Shown here: piece after piece, positions 27,124-36,852 of the stretch
Layout: every line of letters starts with the position of its first letter
How positions within the stretch are numbered: position 1 is the stretch's first letter
Assembly (NCBI GenBank): GCA_937930635.1
Contig: CALHCF010000006.1
Location: 118,208 to 182,207, forward strand
Length of the DNA stretch: 64,000 bases
Reading direction: 5' to 3'
DNA from: an uncultured Rhizobiaceae group bacterium
GTDB taxonomy: Bacteria > Pseudomonadota > Alphaproteobacteria > Rhizobiales > Rhizobiaceae
Translations under genes and position numbers: made by a program
The notes under the pieces: generated by a model
The model's input: the letters and a program-made list of their open reading frames with translations, nothing else
What the model was told of the DNA's origin: nothing
Database searches by the model: none

Positions 27124-27915
27124 TTGGAAAACTCAAATTCTGAACACCCCGGACAGATCAGCGCTCCGTTTATCGACGCCATGGAGGGTATCAACCACGC
27201 CTTCTTTTGCCGCAGCGGCGGCGTGTCGACCGGAATTTATCAGGGACTGAACGCAGGCCTTGGGTCGGGTGACGACCGCCCGGCCGTGGAAGAAAATCGT
27301 CGTCGCATGGCAAACAGCCTTGGCGTTTTGCCGGATCATCTGGCCACGCCCTATCAAATCCATTCAGCCGATGCCCTGATTACCGACACCGCCTGGAATG
27401 ATGAACGCCCCAAGGCCGATGCTGTGGTCACAAACAGGCCCGGCCTTGCGGTCGGCGTTGTTACCGCCGATTGCGGCCCTGTTCTTTTTGCAGATCCACA
27501 AGCCGGTGTGGTCGCAGCCGCTCATGCAGGCTGGAAGGGTGCGTTGGGCGGCGTGCTGGAAAGTACGATTGAAAAAATGGAGCAGCTTGGGGCACAGCGA
27601 GACACAATCACGGCCATCCTGGGCCCGACGATTTCGAAAATGAACTATGAGGTTGGACCAGATTTTCCCCGGCCTTTCATCGATCTCGACAACGACAATG
27701 AACAGTTTTTTACCGCATCGCGAAATGCCGGCCATCACATGTTTGACCTGCCCGGATACATCGTTCACCGTCTTGAAAGAAATGGCGTAAAAAGCGGAAC
27801 CGTCGGTGAGTGTACCTATGACGATGAAACCAACTATTATTCTTACCGCCGCACCACGCACCGCAAAGAGGCTGACTATGGCCGCCAGCTCTCCGCCATC
27901 GTTTTGAAAAGCTGA
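27124..27915 (+). CDS. pgeF: Peptidoglycan editing factor / multicopper-like purine nucleoside phosphorylase (YfiH)
   Basis: 263-aa protein of the YfiH/PgeF (DUF152) family, a zinc-dependent hydrolase/phosphorylase linked to correction of peptidoglycan precursors in E. coli and to purine nucleosides elsewhere. Conserved blocks: FFCRSGGVSTGIYQGLNAG, TPYQIHSADA, DAVVTNRPGLAVGVVTADCGPVLFAD (Zn Cys), VVAAAHAGWKGALGGV (Zn His) and ILGPTISKMNYEVG. The start is TTG 27124; a later ATG at 27181 would remove the N-terminal 19 residues. The M24-type gene begins 8 bases downstream. Confidence 0.92.
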   Translation: MENSNSEHPGQISAPFIDAMEGINHAFFCRSGGVSTGIYQGLNAGLGSGDDRPAVEENRRRMANSLGVLPDHLATPYQIHSADALITDTAWNDERPKADAVVTNRPGLAVGVVTADCGPVLFADPQAGVVAAAHAGWKGALGGVLESTIEKMEQLGAQRDTITAILGPTISKMNYEVGPDFPRPFIDLDNDNEQFFTASRNAGHHMFDLPGYIVHRLERNGVKSGTVGECTYDDETNYYSYRRTTHRKEADYGRQLSAIVLKS

Positions 27916-27922
27916 GTTCCCG

Positions 27923-29071
27923 ATGTTGCATTTCAGTGAAGAAGAGTTCGCAAACCGCATGTCCAAAACAATGCAGGCCATGCAGGCCCGCAATCTCGAC
28001 GCCATGCTGCTTTTCGCGCAGGAAAGCATGTACTGGCTGACCGGATACGACACGTTCGGCTACTGTTTCTTTCAGTGCCTGGTTGTCACCAAAGACGGAC
28101 AGAAGGCCCTGCTGACCAGATCTGCTGACCTGCGGCAGGCTCGTCATACATCAAATATCGAAAATGTCGTTATCTGGACCGACAGCGGCCATGCCAACCC
28201 GGCTGTCGATTTACGCGATCTGCTGGGTGATCTGGGACTGCTTGGTGCCCGGCTGGGAGTTGAATACGACACCCATGGTTTAACCGCCCACAATGGCAAA
28301 CGTCTTGAGGACACTCTGCGCACCTTTGCCGACCTTGAAGATGCATCCGACCTTGTTCATACGCTGCGAGTGGTCAAAAGCGACGACGAAATCGCGCATA
28401 TCAAGAAGGCCGCGAAATGGGCAGACGCAGCTCTTGACGCTGCAATCAAGCATACAAAAGCTGGTGCTGATGAAGGCAAAATACTGGCCGCAATGCAGGG
28501 CGCAGTCCTGGAAAATGGCGGGGACTACCCCGGCAATCCATTCATCATCGGATCGGGAGCAGATGCCTTGCTGTGCCGTTACAAATCGGGCCGCCGGCAA
28601 CTGTCAAAAAACGACCAGCTGACGCTCGAATGGGCAGGGGCACATGCGCAATATCATGTGGCGATGATGCGAACATTGGTAATTGGAAAACCAAAGCCGG
28701 AACACGAGCAGTTTTTTGAAGCCGCTCATGATGCCTTGCAGGCTGTTCAGGCCGCGATGGTGCCGGGAAACACTTTTGGGGACCTATTCGACGCCCATGC
28801 CCGCACTCTCGATACAGCGGGTCTGTCTCGCCACCGCCTCAACGCATGTGGATATTCTTTGGGAACCCGCTATGCGCCCTGCTGGATGGATGGCCCTATG
28901 TTTTACAGGGACAACGCCTTTAAAGTTCAGCCCAATATGACGTTATTTGCCCATATGATCATCATGGACAGCGACAGCGAGACAGCCATGTGCCTGGGGC
29001 AAACATACCTCACCACCGAGGGCACACCCATGGATCTCTCCTCTCACAAACCGGAATTCGTGGTTTTGTGA
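27923..29071 (+). CDS. M24/creatinase-fold protein lacking metal ligands
   Basis: 382-aa pita-bread-fold protein with a creatinase N-domain ([38 protein letters not shown]) and an M24 C-domain. The five metal ligands of aminopeptidase P/prolidase are not conserved. The DxG position is LEWAG, the SDxTRT position is VAMMRT, the GHGIG His is replaced in [10 protein letters not shown], and the EPG Glu is missing. It therefore cannot be an ordinary metalloaminopeptidase; a metal-free amidinohydrolase or ectoine-hydrolase-like amidohydrolase is more likely. It is co-oriented with pgeF. Confidence 0.82.
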   Translation: MLHFSEEEFANRMSKTMQAMQARNLDAMLLFAQESMYWLTGYDTFGYCFFQCLVVTKDGQKALLTRSADLRQARHTSNIENVVIWTDSGHANPAVDLRDLLGDLGLLGARLGVEYDTHGLTAHNGKRLEDTLRTFADLEDASDLVHTLRVVKSDDEIAHIKKAAKWADAALDAAIKHTKAGADEGKILAAMQGAVLENGGDYPGNPFIIGSGADALLCRYKSGRRQLSKNDQLTLEWAGAHAQYHVAMMRTLVIGKPKPEHEQFFEAAHDALQAVQAAMVPGNTFGDLFDAHARTLDTAGLSRHRLNACGYSLGTRYAPCWMDGPMFYRDNAFKVQPNMTLFAHMIIMDSDSETAMCLGQTYLTTEGTPMDLSSHKPEFVVL

Positions 29072-29177
29072 CAGCTTTTCGTTGATAAGCTGCAATCGGC
29101 GCGATTCAGTTTTGCGCTTCCGGCAAGCTGTTGCTAAGACACCGCCAAATTCTCCAGGTCGCCGGACCCAGACCCGC

Positions 29178-30110
29178 ATGAAGCTCTTTTCAGGAAACGC
29201 CAACAAGAGCCTGAGCGAGGAAATCGCCAAATACCTTGAGACGTCTCTTGGTAAATGCGATGTGCGCCGCTTTGCCGATCAGGAAATCTTTGTCGAAATT
29301 CAGGAAAATGTGCGCGGCGAGGACGTGTTCATTTTGCAATCGACCTCCTATCCGGCCAATGATCATCTTATGGAGATGCTGATAATGATCGACGCTGTGC
29401 GCCGGTCTTCAGCACGACGTATCACCGCCGTTCTTCCTTATTTTGGATATGCTCGACAGGACCGCAAAGCCGGCCCCCGCACACCGATTTCCGCCAAACT
29501 GGTTGCCAATCTAATCGCAGAAGCCGGGGCCGACCGGGTTCTGACGCTCGATCTCCATGCCGGGCAGATCCAGGGATTTTTTGATATCCCGACCGACAAC
29601 CTGTTTGCCATTCCCGTCATGAGCCGGGATGTGAAGGCGAACTACAAGATTGACAATGTGATGGTGGTGTCGCCAGACGTTGGCGGTGTGGTGCGGGCCC
29701 GCGCGCTTGCCCGTCGTCTGGACGCCCCACTGGCGATTGTCGACAAACGCCGCGACAAGCCCGGCGAATCCGAAGTCATGAACGTGATTGGTGATGTCAA
29801 CGGCAAGGACTGTCTGCTGGTAGACGATATTATCGATTCAGGCGGCACGCTGTGCAACGCGGCTGATGCCTTGCTCGCCAACGGCGCTACCAGCGTGACG
29901 GCCTACATATCCCACGGTGTGCTCTCCGGGGGCGCCGTTGCACGCATTACGTCGTCCAAGCTGAAAGAACTTGTCATTACCAGCTCGATTGAACCAACCT
30001 CAGCCGTAGATAACGCTCACAACATCCGCGTTATCTCAATTGCCGACCTGATCGGTGAAGCCATTAACCGCACAGCGTTGGAGCAATCGGTTTCCAGCCT
30101 GTTTGATTAA
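29178..30110 (+). CDS. prs: Ribose-phosphate pyrophosphokinase
   Basis: 310-aa PRPP synthase (ribose-5-phosphate + ATP to PRPP + AMP). It has [40 protein letters not shown] (ATP flexible region), [23 protein letters not shown], the [17 protein letters not shown] allosteric/Mg region, the loop [17 protein letters not shown], and the PRPP-binding motif [17 protein letters not shown] 29178 gives exact family length; the frame is open 32 codons upstream without similarity. In many Rhizobiales prs lies close to rplY; here about 5.3 kb intervene. Confidence 0.96.
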   Translation: MKLFSGNANKSLSEEIAKYLETSLGKCDVRRFADQEIFVEIQENVRGEDVFILQSTSYPANDHLMEMLIMIDAVRRSSARRITAVLPYFGYARQDRKAGPRTPISAKLVANLIAEAGADRVLTLDLHAGQIQGFFDIPTDNLFAIPVMSRDVKANYKIDNVMVVSPDVGGVVRARALARRLDAPLAIVDKRRDKPGESEVMNVIGDVNGKDCLLVDDIIDSGGTLCNAADALLANGATSVTAYISHGVLSGGAVARITSSKLKELVITSSIEPTSAVDNAHNIRVISIADLIGEAINRTALEQSVSSLFD

Positions 30111-30377
30111 ACTATTCCCATTTTTACAGAATCAGCCCGACTGGTTTTCGCTCACAGCAACTAGGCAACACTATATGCTTGGCGATCTCGACACATAAAC
30201 ACTAAACGTCTCTATGTGGTTCCAAATTACCCTAGCCTGGAGCCAATCGCAACAATCTGAAGGTTGGTATAAAGTTTATCACCTCCAGATCATAAATATC
30301 TCCATTGTGATCTGTTTTTATCAAAATATTAGAAAATTTGCCCAAAATATTTTAAAAATTTGAGCAAGGTTTATACT

Positions 30378-30911
30378 ATGTTTGATGTTGCGCCACTTTT
30401 TAAGACAAACGGCCAAATTGGAAGAGGTCAGTTTTTCTGGACCTATCTGACGGCGAAAGGCATTGCTAGCATAGCATACCGGATAGAGAACGCGATGTTC
30501 TCACCGGATGATTATAGCACCCCGGCAATCTTAATGAGCTATGTTGCTTTTTTTATTGCGATGGCCGCTCTTGTATCGATAGTGACGCTTGTGATGCGGC
30601 GGCTGCGGGATATTGGTATCAATCCGTATTTTGTATCCATCTGGATCATCATTTTATTGGCAGATACCTTTGTTTCCTGGACATTTTTCAATCAGATTGC
30701 CAGTGACTTCGATGACCTCTCACAGCCAGCGATTATTGTCTTGGCGATGAATCTTCTTGTTGTCTTATCAGTCATTCTTCTAATGGTGTGGCCCACCAGT
30801 TCGACACCCGCCACAACGGAGGCAAAATTTTCAAGTGCACAGGGAACTGCCCTGTTGAACGGATCAGGGCCTTCGCGCAAAATTCTGTTTGGCGCGGGAA
30901 AGCGAGCATGA
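30378..30911 (+). CDS. DUF805-like membrane protein
   Basis: 177-aa inner-membrane protein with about four TM segments. The N-terminus FKTNGQIGRGQFFWTYL matches the GRxxRxxFW entry of DUF805 proteins, and LVMRRLRDIGINPYFVSIWI matches the RRLHDxGxSxWW element. The C-terminal 35 residues are polar. ATG 30378, with AAGG upstream, is preferred over the TTG 18 bases earlier. The 267 bases before it are AT-rich. Function unknown. It lies between prs and the convergent SHMT-like gene. Confidence 0.7.
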   Translation: MFDVAPLFKTNGQIGRGQFFWTYLTAKGIASIAYRIENAMFSPDDYSTPAILMSYVAFFIAMAALVSIVTLVMRRLRDIGINPYFVSIWIIILLADTFVSWTFFNQIASDFDDLSQPAIIVLAMNLLVVLSVILLMVWPTSSTPATTEAKFSSAQGTALLNGSGPSRKILFGAGKRA

Positions 30912-30929
30912 ATTTGGCGGCACCGCTGA

Positions 30930-32249
30930 TTAATGCACAAAGTGCATTTTGGTGAACTGCTTTCTGTATGCGGCAACCTCTTTGGAAAGCGATTGAGGGT
31001 CGTTCGTAGTCAATCCCCTCGCAATCAGGCTGGCCAGATCTGCGGTTTGATCTCCTTTCAGCCCCCAACGAACGAGTTCGGGCGTTCCAATCCGCAATCC
31101 ATTGAGGTCGCCTTCTACGGCAGCAATAGGAAGCCCGATTCCACAAGCAAGGAAACCGGCCTGCCGGAGCCTTTTGGATGCCGCCTGCCCGCCACCATAA
31201 GAAGCGGCTTCAACAGCAAACTGATGCGACTGGGTAATGCCCTGCTCCGTGGCAAAAACCGGAATTCCGGCGCCTTTCAATTCTTCGGCGAGACTTCTGG
31301 ATACATCCACCATGGCCTTTGCATATGCCGCGCCAAATGATTTCCAATCCAGCATGGTGATAGCCAGCGCAGCCGATTTAGCCGCATCGAAATTGGCGGT
31401 CATTCCAGGAAAAGCAATTGCATCCAGCCGCTCTGCCATATCAGCTTCATCGGTAACGATAAGACCACCCGCCGGTCCTGCCAGACTTTTATAGGTGCTC
31501 ATCGTCATAATATGAGCACCCTCTTTGAGTGGATTTGGCCACGCCCCTCCTGCAATAATCCCGCATTGATGCGCTGCATCAAAAAGCACTTTCGCACCGA
31601 CCTCATCGGCGATTGCCCGTGTTTCGCCGACAGGATGGGGGAACAGATTGAGACTGCCGCCAACAGTGATGAGCTTCGGCCTCACGTTCCTGGCAAGATC
31701 ACGCAACGCCTCGACATCAAGTGTAAATCCATCGGCGTTGACAGGAGCCTCATGGATCTGCAACCCGAACAGCCCCGCACATCCCGCATCATGGTGAGTA
31801 ACATGCCCCCCGATTGATGCTGGCGGGACAATTATCGGGTCGCCTGGCCGACATGTTGTCATAAAGGCATAGAGGTTTGCCATCGCACCTGACGCAACCC
31901 GGATCTCTGCATATTTGGCTTGAAAGACTTCCGCACAAAGTTCAGCACAGATGACTTCGATTTCCTCAATGGCTTCAAGACCCATCTCATATTTATCGCC
32001 TGGATAGCCAAGAGAGGGCCGCGACCCCAGTCCCGCCGCCAGCACCGCCTCGGCACGCGGATTCATGGCATTCGTAGCGGGGTTTAAATTGAAGCACTCC
32101 TGCTCATGAATTTCCCTGTTGCGGGCAACAAGTGTGTCAATGCGTTTCGCAATTGCAGCCGTGTCAGAGCGCGTGGTCGCCTCTGCCAGTTCCTGAACAT
32201 ACGCCTCACAGTGCGCAGGAACCCAGGGACGTTTTTGTAGATTAGCCAT
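30930..32249 (-). CDS. Serine hydroxymethyltransferase-like PLP enzyme (divergent)
   Basis: 439-aa fold-type I PLP enzyme of the GlyA family. ECFNLNPATNAMNPRAEAVL, SRPSLGYPGDKYEMGLEAIEEIE, LFDAAHQCGIIAGG and the Schiff-base region IMTMSTYKSLAGPAGG correspond to GlyA blocks. However, the canonical TTTTHKTLRGPRGG is changed at several positions, and the tetrahydrofolate-contacting parts look different. It may be a folate-independent aldolase or transaldolase-type relative rather than housekeeping SHMT. ATG 32249 is chosen over the upstream frame. The M20 gene ends 63 bases upstream and creatinase lies beyond, suggesting a role with glycine/sarcosine-derived carbon. Confidence 0.8.
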   Translation of the reverse strand: MANLQKRPWVPAHCEAYVQELAEATTRSDTAAIAKRIDTLVARNREIHEQECFNLNPATNAMNPRAEAVLAAGLGSRPSLGYPGDKYEMGLEAIEEIEVICAELCAEVFQAKYAEIRVASGAMANLYAFMTTCRPGDPIIVPPASIGGHVTHHDAGCAGLFGLQIHEAPVNADGFTLDVEALRDLARNVRPKLITVGGSLNLFPHPVGETRAIADEVGAKVLFDAAHQCGIIAGGAWPNPLKEGAHIMTMSTYKSLAGPAGGLIVTDEADMAERLDAIAFPGMTANFDAAKSAALAITMLDWKSFGAAYAKAMVDVSRSLAEELKGAGIPVFATEQGITQSHQFAVEAASYGGGQAASKRLRQAGFLACGIGLPIAAVEGDLNGLRIGTPELVRWGLKGDQTADLASLIARGLTTNDPQSLSKEVAAYRKQFTKMHFVH

Positions 32250-32312
32250 CTCGAACTCCAGGAAGTGCCGGAAACAGGAATTGCCTGAGCAATCCACTCA
32301 CAAAACTCATGC

Positions 32313-33479
32313 TCATGCGGTATCCGCCACCAATTGCCGTTCAACCATCTGCACCCAAAACGAGGAACCCGGCACAAGCAACTCATCATTGAAATCATAG
32401 TCAGAAGAATGCAGCGGCTGACCATGGGGCCCCTCTGTTCCGTTCCCGGCGAAGACAAAACAGGCCGGGCGTTCTTGGGCCATGTGCGCAAAATCTTCCG
32501 ACCCAAGAACAGCAGGATAGTTTCCATCCACATTTTCAGCCCCGACCACAGTGCTGGCGCAGTCCACAGCCTGCTGTGTTGGCCCGGACGCATTGGTTAA
32601 AACCTGAAATATCGTCTCGTAAGTCACGGTGCCAGCCACGCCGTGGGCCAGGCAAATTCCCTCAACGATCTGCCGTATTTTTGTTTCGATCCGGGCGTTT
32701 GTTTCCACGCTCAATGCTCGCGCATCGCCGCTCAACAAGGCCCGGCCCGGCAAGATATTACGCTGGCCATCGGTTTTGAAATCTGTGACTGAAACAACAC
32801 CGTTGAGACCCGGATTGAGCTTTCGCGAAACGATGGTCTGAAGTGTTCCAACAATTTCGGCGCCAATCGTCAGAGCATCAGCCCCCTGATGAGGCATCGC
32901 CGCATGACCACCCTGTGCCTGTATTTCAATTTCAAAAAGAGCCTCGCTTGCCATCATCGCCCCGACACGGGTGCCGAACTTCCCAACATCCAAACCGGGC
33001 ATGTTGTGCATGCCATAGACTTCATCGACCGGGAACCGATCGAACAAGCCATCTGCGATCATGGCAGGGCCGCCCTTTCCATGTTCCTCAGCCGGTTGGA
33101 ATATAAACACGGTCCGCCCCGAAAAATCTCCGCTTTCAGACAGGTGCTTGGCGGCACCAAGCAGCATGGCGGTATGGCCATCATGTCCACAGGCGTGCAT
33201 CACTCCCGCGTTTCTGGACCTGTGACCAAAGGTATTTTGTTCCTCGATTGGCAGCGCATCCATATCAGCACGCAGGCCAATCGAATTGGGCCCGTTGCCG
33301 CGCTGAAGCACCCCGACTACGCCTGTTTGTCCAACTTGACGGTGCACCTCAAGACCGAAGCCTTCCAGCAGAGTGGCAACCTTTTCTGACGTACGGTTTT
33401 CATCAAACCCAAGCTCCGGATACTCGTGAAAATCCCGGCGCCATTCCTGCATTTCCTCAAGGAGATATTCAGTTTTCAT
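32313..33479 (-). CDS. M20D-family amidohydrolase
   Basis: 388-aa di-metal amidohydrolase of the M20D group (hippurate hydrolase, IAA-amino-acid hydrolase, N-acyl amino acid amidohydrolase). It has WRRDFHEYPELGFDENRTS, IGLRADMDALPIEE, HACGHDGHTAMLLGAA with metal ligands, FIFQPAEEHGKGGPAMI with catalytic Glu pair, and LGSEDFAHMAQERPACFVF with the late Glu. The lid domain has QAQGGHAAMPHQGAD. It lies between creatinase and the SHMT-like gene on the same strand, so it probably hydrolyses an amide related to creatine metabolism, but the substrate is unknown. Confidence 0.9.
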   Translation of the reverse strand: MKTEYLLEEMQEWRRDFHEYPELGFDENRTSEKVATLLEGFGLEVHRQVGQTGVVGVLQRGNGPNSIGLRADMDALPIEEQNTFGHRSRNAGVMHACGHDGHTAMLLGAAKHLSESGDFSGRTVFIFQPAEEHGKGGPAMIADGLFDRFPVDEVYGMHNMPGLDVGKFGTRVGAMMASEALFEIEIQAQGGHAAMPHQGADALTIGAEIVGTLQTIVSRKLNPGLNGVVSVTDFKTDGQRNILPGRALLSGDARALSVETNARIETKIRQIVEGICLAHGVAGTVTYETIFQVLTNASGPTQQAVDCASTVVGAENVDGNYPAVLGSEDFAHMAQERPACFVFAGNGTEGPHGQPLHSSDYDFNDELLVPGSSFWVQMVERQLVADTA

Positions 33480-33701
33480 CGAAGTCCTTCCAAATCAGCA
33501 GCGCTATCACGACCTCAAACCTGTGGCAGGTCAAGCCGACCCATCAATGACGACAGATCACATCGCAATCTTGCACAATCGCGACATGTATTTCGTTTTG
33601 TGAGAGAGGTCAGTCTGAGCCGACCGTTTTTAGCGGGTGTTTCAACCAAAGTGCAGCGCCCGATATTTTTCTAAGCTGGTATTCCAGTGCTCTTTCAGCC
33701 G

Positions 33702-34904
33702 CTATGATATGACGTTGAAGTCCGGCCCATAGGGATAGCCGGTAATGTTCTCGTTCCCGGCTTCAGTGATCACCAGAATATCGTGCTCGCGATAACCACC
33801 GGCTCCGGGTTGTCCTACAGGTATTGTCAGCATCGGTTCCATGGAAATGACCATTCCCGGCTTCAAAACGGTATCAACGTCCTCCCGAAGCTCAAGACCG
33901 GCTTCGCGACCATAATAGTGAGACAACACGCCGAATGAATGGCCGTAGCCAAATGTGCGAAATTGCAGCAGGTCACGATCGGCGAAGAAAGAGTTTATGC
34001 TCTCCGTCACCTCAGCACAGCTGACGCCTGGTTTGAGAAGGCTCATGCCATATTCATGTGCAGCAACATTGGCTTCCCATATTCTGAGACTGTCTGGATC
34101 GACTGTTTCGACAAACATCGTGCGTTCGAGCGCCGTGTAGTAGCCATTGATCATCGGAAAGGTATTCAAACTCAGGATGTTACCAGCTTCCAGCCTGCGG
34201 GCGGTGACAGGATTGTGCGCACCATCCGTGTTGATGCCAGACTGAAACCAAACCCACGTATCGCGGTATTCAGCTTCAGGAAACCGTTCGGCGATTTCCA
34301 ATTCCATGGCATCACGCCCAGCCATGGCGATGTCAATTTCGCGGACACCAGCCTTGATGGCTTCCTTGACGGCGTAGCCGCCAGCATCGGCAACCTGTGC
34401 GCCTGCCTTGATCAACTCAATTTCAGCGGCAGATTTATGCATACGCTGGCTCATGGATGCGTGCGCAACATCCACCGTTTCCTTCGGTTCAAGAAATTGG
34501 TCAAGAAGCGATTTTTGAACGAGCGTCACGTGGTCTGCTTCAAAACCAATCGTCTTGCCTGTACCCACAACGGAGCAGATGGCGCGCCAGTAATTGTTTC
34601 GCTGCCAATCTGTATAAGTGATGTTGTCGCTATGGCTGCGCCGCCAGGGCTGCGCGGCATCAATACCGGCGCTGATGCTCACACTGTCTGATGCTGTAAC
34701 CACAAGCGCGTAGGGCCGGCCAAATGCGCAATAGAGAAAACCGCAGTAGTATGCGACACAATGCATCGACGTGAACACGCAGGCATCGATTCCCTGGCTC
34801 TTCATGTGTTTTCTCAAAATCGAGAGGCGGTTTTCATACTCCTCTGGCGAGAAAGGAAGAACTTTCTCTCCCTGATGAAAGCGATAGAAATCTGGACGAT
34901 CCAT
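33702..34904 (-). CDS. Creatinase (creatine amidinohydrolase)
   Basis: 400-aa pita-bread enzyme that hydrolyses creatine to sarcosine and urea without metal. The sequence follows Pseudomonas creatinase closely: FLYCAFGRPYALVVTASDSV, DAAQPWRR, TYTDWQRNNYW, WFQSGINTDGAHNPVT, SLNTFPMINGYYTALERTMF, FRTFGYGHSFGVLSHYYGRE and GGYREHDILVI. Catalytic His230, Glu260 and Glu356 correspond to His232, Glu262 and Glu358 of the P. putida enzyme. ATG 34904 has AAGGAG upstream. It heads a minus-strand cluster with the M20 and SHMT-like genes. No sarcosine oxidase or urease gene is in the window. Confidence 0.93.
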   Translation of the reverse strand: MDRPDFYRFHQGEKVLPFSPEEYENRLSILRKHMKSQGIDACVFTSMHCVAYYCGFLYCAFGRPYALVVTASDSVSISAGIDAAQPWRRSHSDNITYTDWQRNNYWRAICSVVGTGKTIGFEADHVTLVQKSLLDQFLEPKETVDVAHASMSQRMHKSAAEIELIKAGAQVADAGGYAVKEAIKAGVREIDIAMAGRDAMELEIAERFPEAEYRDTWVWFQSGINTDGAHNPVTARRLEAGNILSLNTFPMINGYYTALERTMFVETVDPDSLRIWEANVAAHEYGMSLLKPGVSCAEVTESINSFFADRDLLQFRTFGYGHSFGVLSHYYGREAGLELREDVDTVLKPGMVISMEPMLTIPVGQPGAGGYREHDILVITEAGNENITGYPYGPDFNVIS

Positions 34905-35244
34905 TGCATGGCTCCTTCGGTCCGTATGCCGCATTGGGTCGAAGGAGCAGGTCCCCTCCCAAACCGCATCAGCGGCAAAGAAAAGTCCCGGCGTTCAGGA
35001 ATGTGATTACGGGGAATGCGCACATTGCGCTGGCGACGCCATCGCCCGCCCGCAAAACCTCTATCGTATAAATGATCAAATTCTTCAAGCTCAAACAACT
35101 GACATCAGCCAGGTTGATGGTCCTGTTGTTTTCAGCCAGTCAGATACCCCTGGCCCTTCCAAATGGAGCCTGGACGGCTTGCCAGGACAGCCACTTGGGT
35201 CTATAGCAGCGCCACCGTGTCGACACCCCTGGAGGGAACACGGG
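34905..35244. other. Spacer between divergent creatinase and rplY
   Basis: Mostly featureless promoter-type DNA. One 44-codon plus-strand frame at 35072-35206 (MIKFFKLKQLTSARLMVLLF then a short tail) resembles a signal peptide but has no ribosome-binding site and ends abruptly; it is a weak candidate only. The ribosome-binding site of creatinase lies at the left edge. Confidence 0.4.
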
Positions 35245-35343
35245 TCAGAACTCCCCATTTTGCATAAACGGGAGGCGGCAAAGGCCGCAACGGTCTGGTT
35301 TTGCGAGCCGGAGTTCTGAGTTCGGAGCAGGAAACTGCGCTCG
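35245..35343 (+). promoter_or_regulatory. Structured 5' leader of rplY (candidate autoregulatory RNA)
   Basis: A 10-bp perfect helix TCAGAACTCC/GGAGTTCTGA (35245-35254, 35310-35319) encloses about 55 bases with an inner GCGGC-AAAG-GCCGC hairpin. A second hairpin, GCAG-GAAA-CTGC with a GNRA loop (35327-35338), follows immediately. The ATG of rplY is 32 bases on. The arrangement resembles ribosomal-protein leaders in which the protein binds its own mRNA, but I do not recognise it as a named motif. Confidence 0.5.
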
Positions 35344-35374
35344 GACAACCTCTGATAACGCTAAGGAACATAAG

Positions 35375-36049
35375 ATGAGCGACGCATTACAGCTCAAGGC
35401 CCAGGCGCGTGACCGTGTTGGCAAGGGGGCCGCACGCGAACTGCGCAGACAATCCATGGTGCCTGCCGTCATTTACGGCGACAAGAAATCCCCCCTCGCA
35501 ATTGCGCTTCCGCAAAAGGAAGTCACAATGGCGATCCATGCCGGTGGTTTCATGACCACAATTCTCAGCATCGATGTTGATGGCGAGAACCACCGGGTTC
35601 TGCCAAAGGACTATCAGCTGCATCCGGTCAAAGACACGCCCATGCATGTCGATCTGCTGCGCGTTTCGCGCAACACCGTGGTAACAGTTGAAGTGCCTGT
35701 GCATTTCGAGAACGAAGAGATTTGCGCTGGCCTCAAAGCTGGCGGTGTTCTCAACGTGGTTCGTCATACGGTGGAAGTAAACTGCCCGGCAGACTCCATT
35801 CCTGAAAACTTCGTTTTCGATCTGGAACATTTCGACGTTGGCGATTCCATCAACATCTCCAATACGCAGATGCCGGAAGGTGCCTCACCAACCATCACCG
35901 ACCGTGACTTTACCATCGCGACAATTGCTGCACCGGCTGCCCTGCGGTCTGATGATGCAAGTGATGACGAAGGTGAAGAGGAAACACCAGAAACAGAAAT
36001 CATCAACCAGAAGGGTGATGATGAAGGTAAAGAAGGCGACGACAGCTAA
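35375..36049 (+). CDS. rplY: 50S ribosomal protein L25/general stress protein Ctc
   Basis: 224-aa long-form L25 (Ctc type), a 5S rRNA-binding protein. The N-terminal L25 domain has [29 protein letters not shown]. The C-terminal TL5 domain has [23 protein letters not shown] and [29 protein letters not shown] long acidic tail ([12 protein letters not shown]...) extends past residue 195. It begins an apparent operon rplY-pth-ychF, with 38 and 45 bases between genes. A structured leader precedes it. Confidence 0.96.
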   Translation: MSDALQLKAQARDRVGKGAARELRRQSMVPAVIYGDKKSPLAIALPQKEVTMAIHAGGFMTTILSIDVDGENHRVLPKDYQLHPVKDTPMHVDLLRVSRNTVVTVEVPVHFENEEICAGLKAGGVLNVVRHTVEVNCPADSIPENFVFDLEHFDVGDSINISNTQMPEGASPTITDRDFTIATIAAPAALRSDDASDDEGEEETPETEIINQKGDDEGKEGDDS

Positions 36050-36087
36050 AGGTCGTTCGATTTCAGTTACGATACGAGGACAATTCC

Positions 36088-36807
36088 ATGATCCTCATCG
36101 CTGGGCTTGGTAATCCAGGCAAGCAATATGAAAAACACCGACACAATGTTGGTTTCATGGCGGTGGACGAGATCCACCGCCATGAGAATTTCTCGCCCTG
36201 GCGCGCTCGTTTTCAGGCGTTGACGGCAGAGGGCATGCTGGGCGGAAGCAAGGCCCTTCTGATCAAGCCCACCACATTCATGAATGAGTCCGGCCGTGCG
36301 CTGTCCGAAGCCGCACGCTTCTATAAAATCGATCTGAGTGATGTTGTCGTTTTATACGACGAACTTGACCTTTCTCCCGGCAAGGTGCGCGTCAAGACCG
36401 GCGGCGGAGCCGGTGGCCACAATGGCATCCGCTCCATCGATGCACATCTGGGTAAAGACTACCGGCGTGTCCGCATCGGCATCGGACATCCTGGCGACAA
36501 GGCCCGCGTGCATGGACATGTGCTTGGAAACTTTGCCAAGGCAGATCAGGTCTGGCTGGAACCAGTGCTGGATGAAATTGCCCGCAATGCAGACCTTCTG
36601 GCGAAGGGCGAAGACGCAAGTTTTATGAACCGTCTCGCCCTGCGCACCCAATCGGACGAACCGCCCGGTGCAAGGGGCCAAAACAGCGCCAAGTCAAAAG
36701 GTAAAAGCCATATCAGGCAGGCTCGCCCAAGCGGTCCCAAACCCAAACCGCCTAAAACCGGACCAATGGCCGATATGCTGAAAAAGCTGTTTGGCAAAGA
36801 AGAGTAA
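36088..36807 (+). CDS. pth: Peptidyl-tRNA hydrolase
   Basis: 239-aa enzyme that recycles peptidyl-tRNA released from stalled ribosomes. It has [25 protein letters not shown] with the catalytic His, [47 protein letters not shown] and [12 protein letters not shown]. Relative to the roughly 190-aa E. coli protein it has a C-terminal basic extension (residues about 185-239, [20 protein letters not shown]), common in Rhizobiales. It lies between rplY and ychF. Confidence 0.96.
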   Translation: MILIAGLGNPGKQYEKHRHNVGFMAVDEIHRHENFSPWRARFQALTAEGMLGGSKALLIKPTTFMNESGRALSEAARFYKIDLSDVVVLYDELDLSPGKVRVKTGGGAGGHNGIRSIDAHLGKDYRRVRIGIGHPGDKARVHGHVLGNFAKADQVWLEPVLDEIARNADLLAKGEDASFMNRLALRTQSDEPPGARGQNSAKSKGKSHIRQARPSGPKPKPPKTGPMADMLKKLFGKEE

Positions 36808-36852
36808 TTCGGCGTAAGAGCCTGTTTAACAAACCAACCATCAGGAACTGTC

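Noticed and set aside
33939..34691. 250-codon plus-strand open frame
   Set aside because: Entirely antisense to creatinase, which matches its family end to end.
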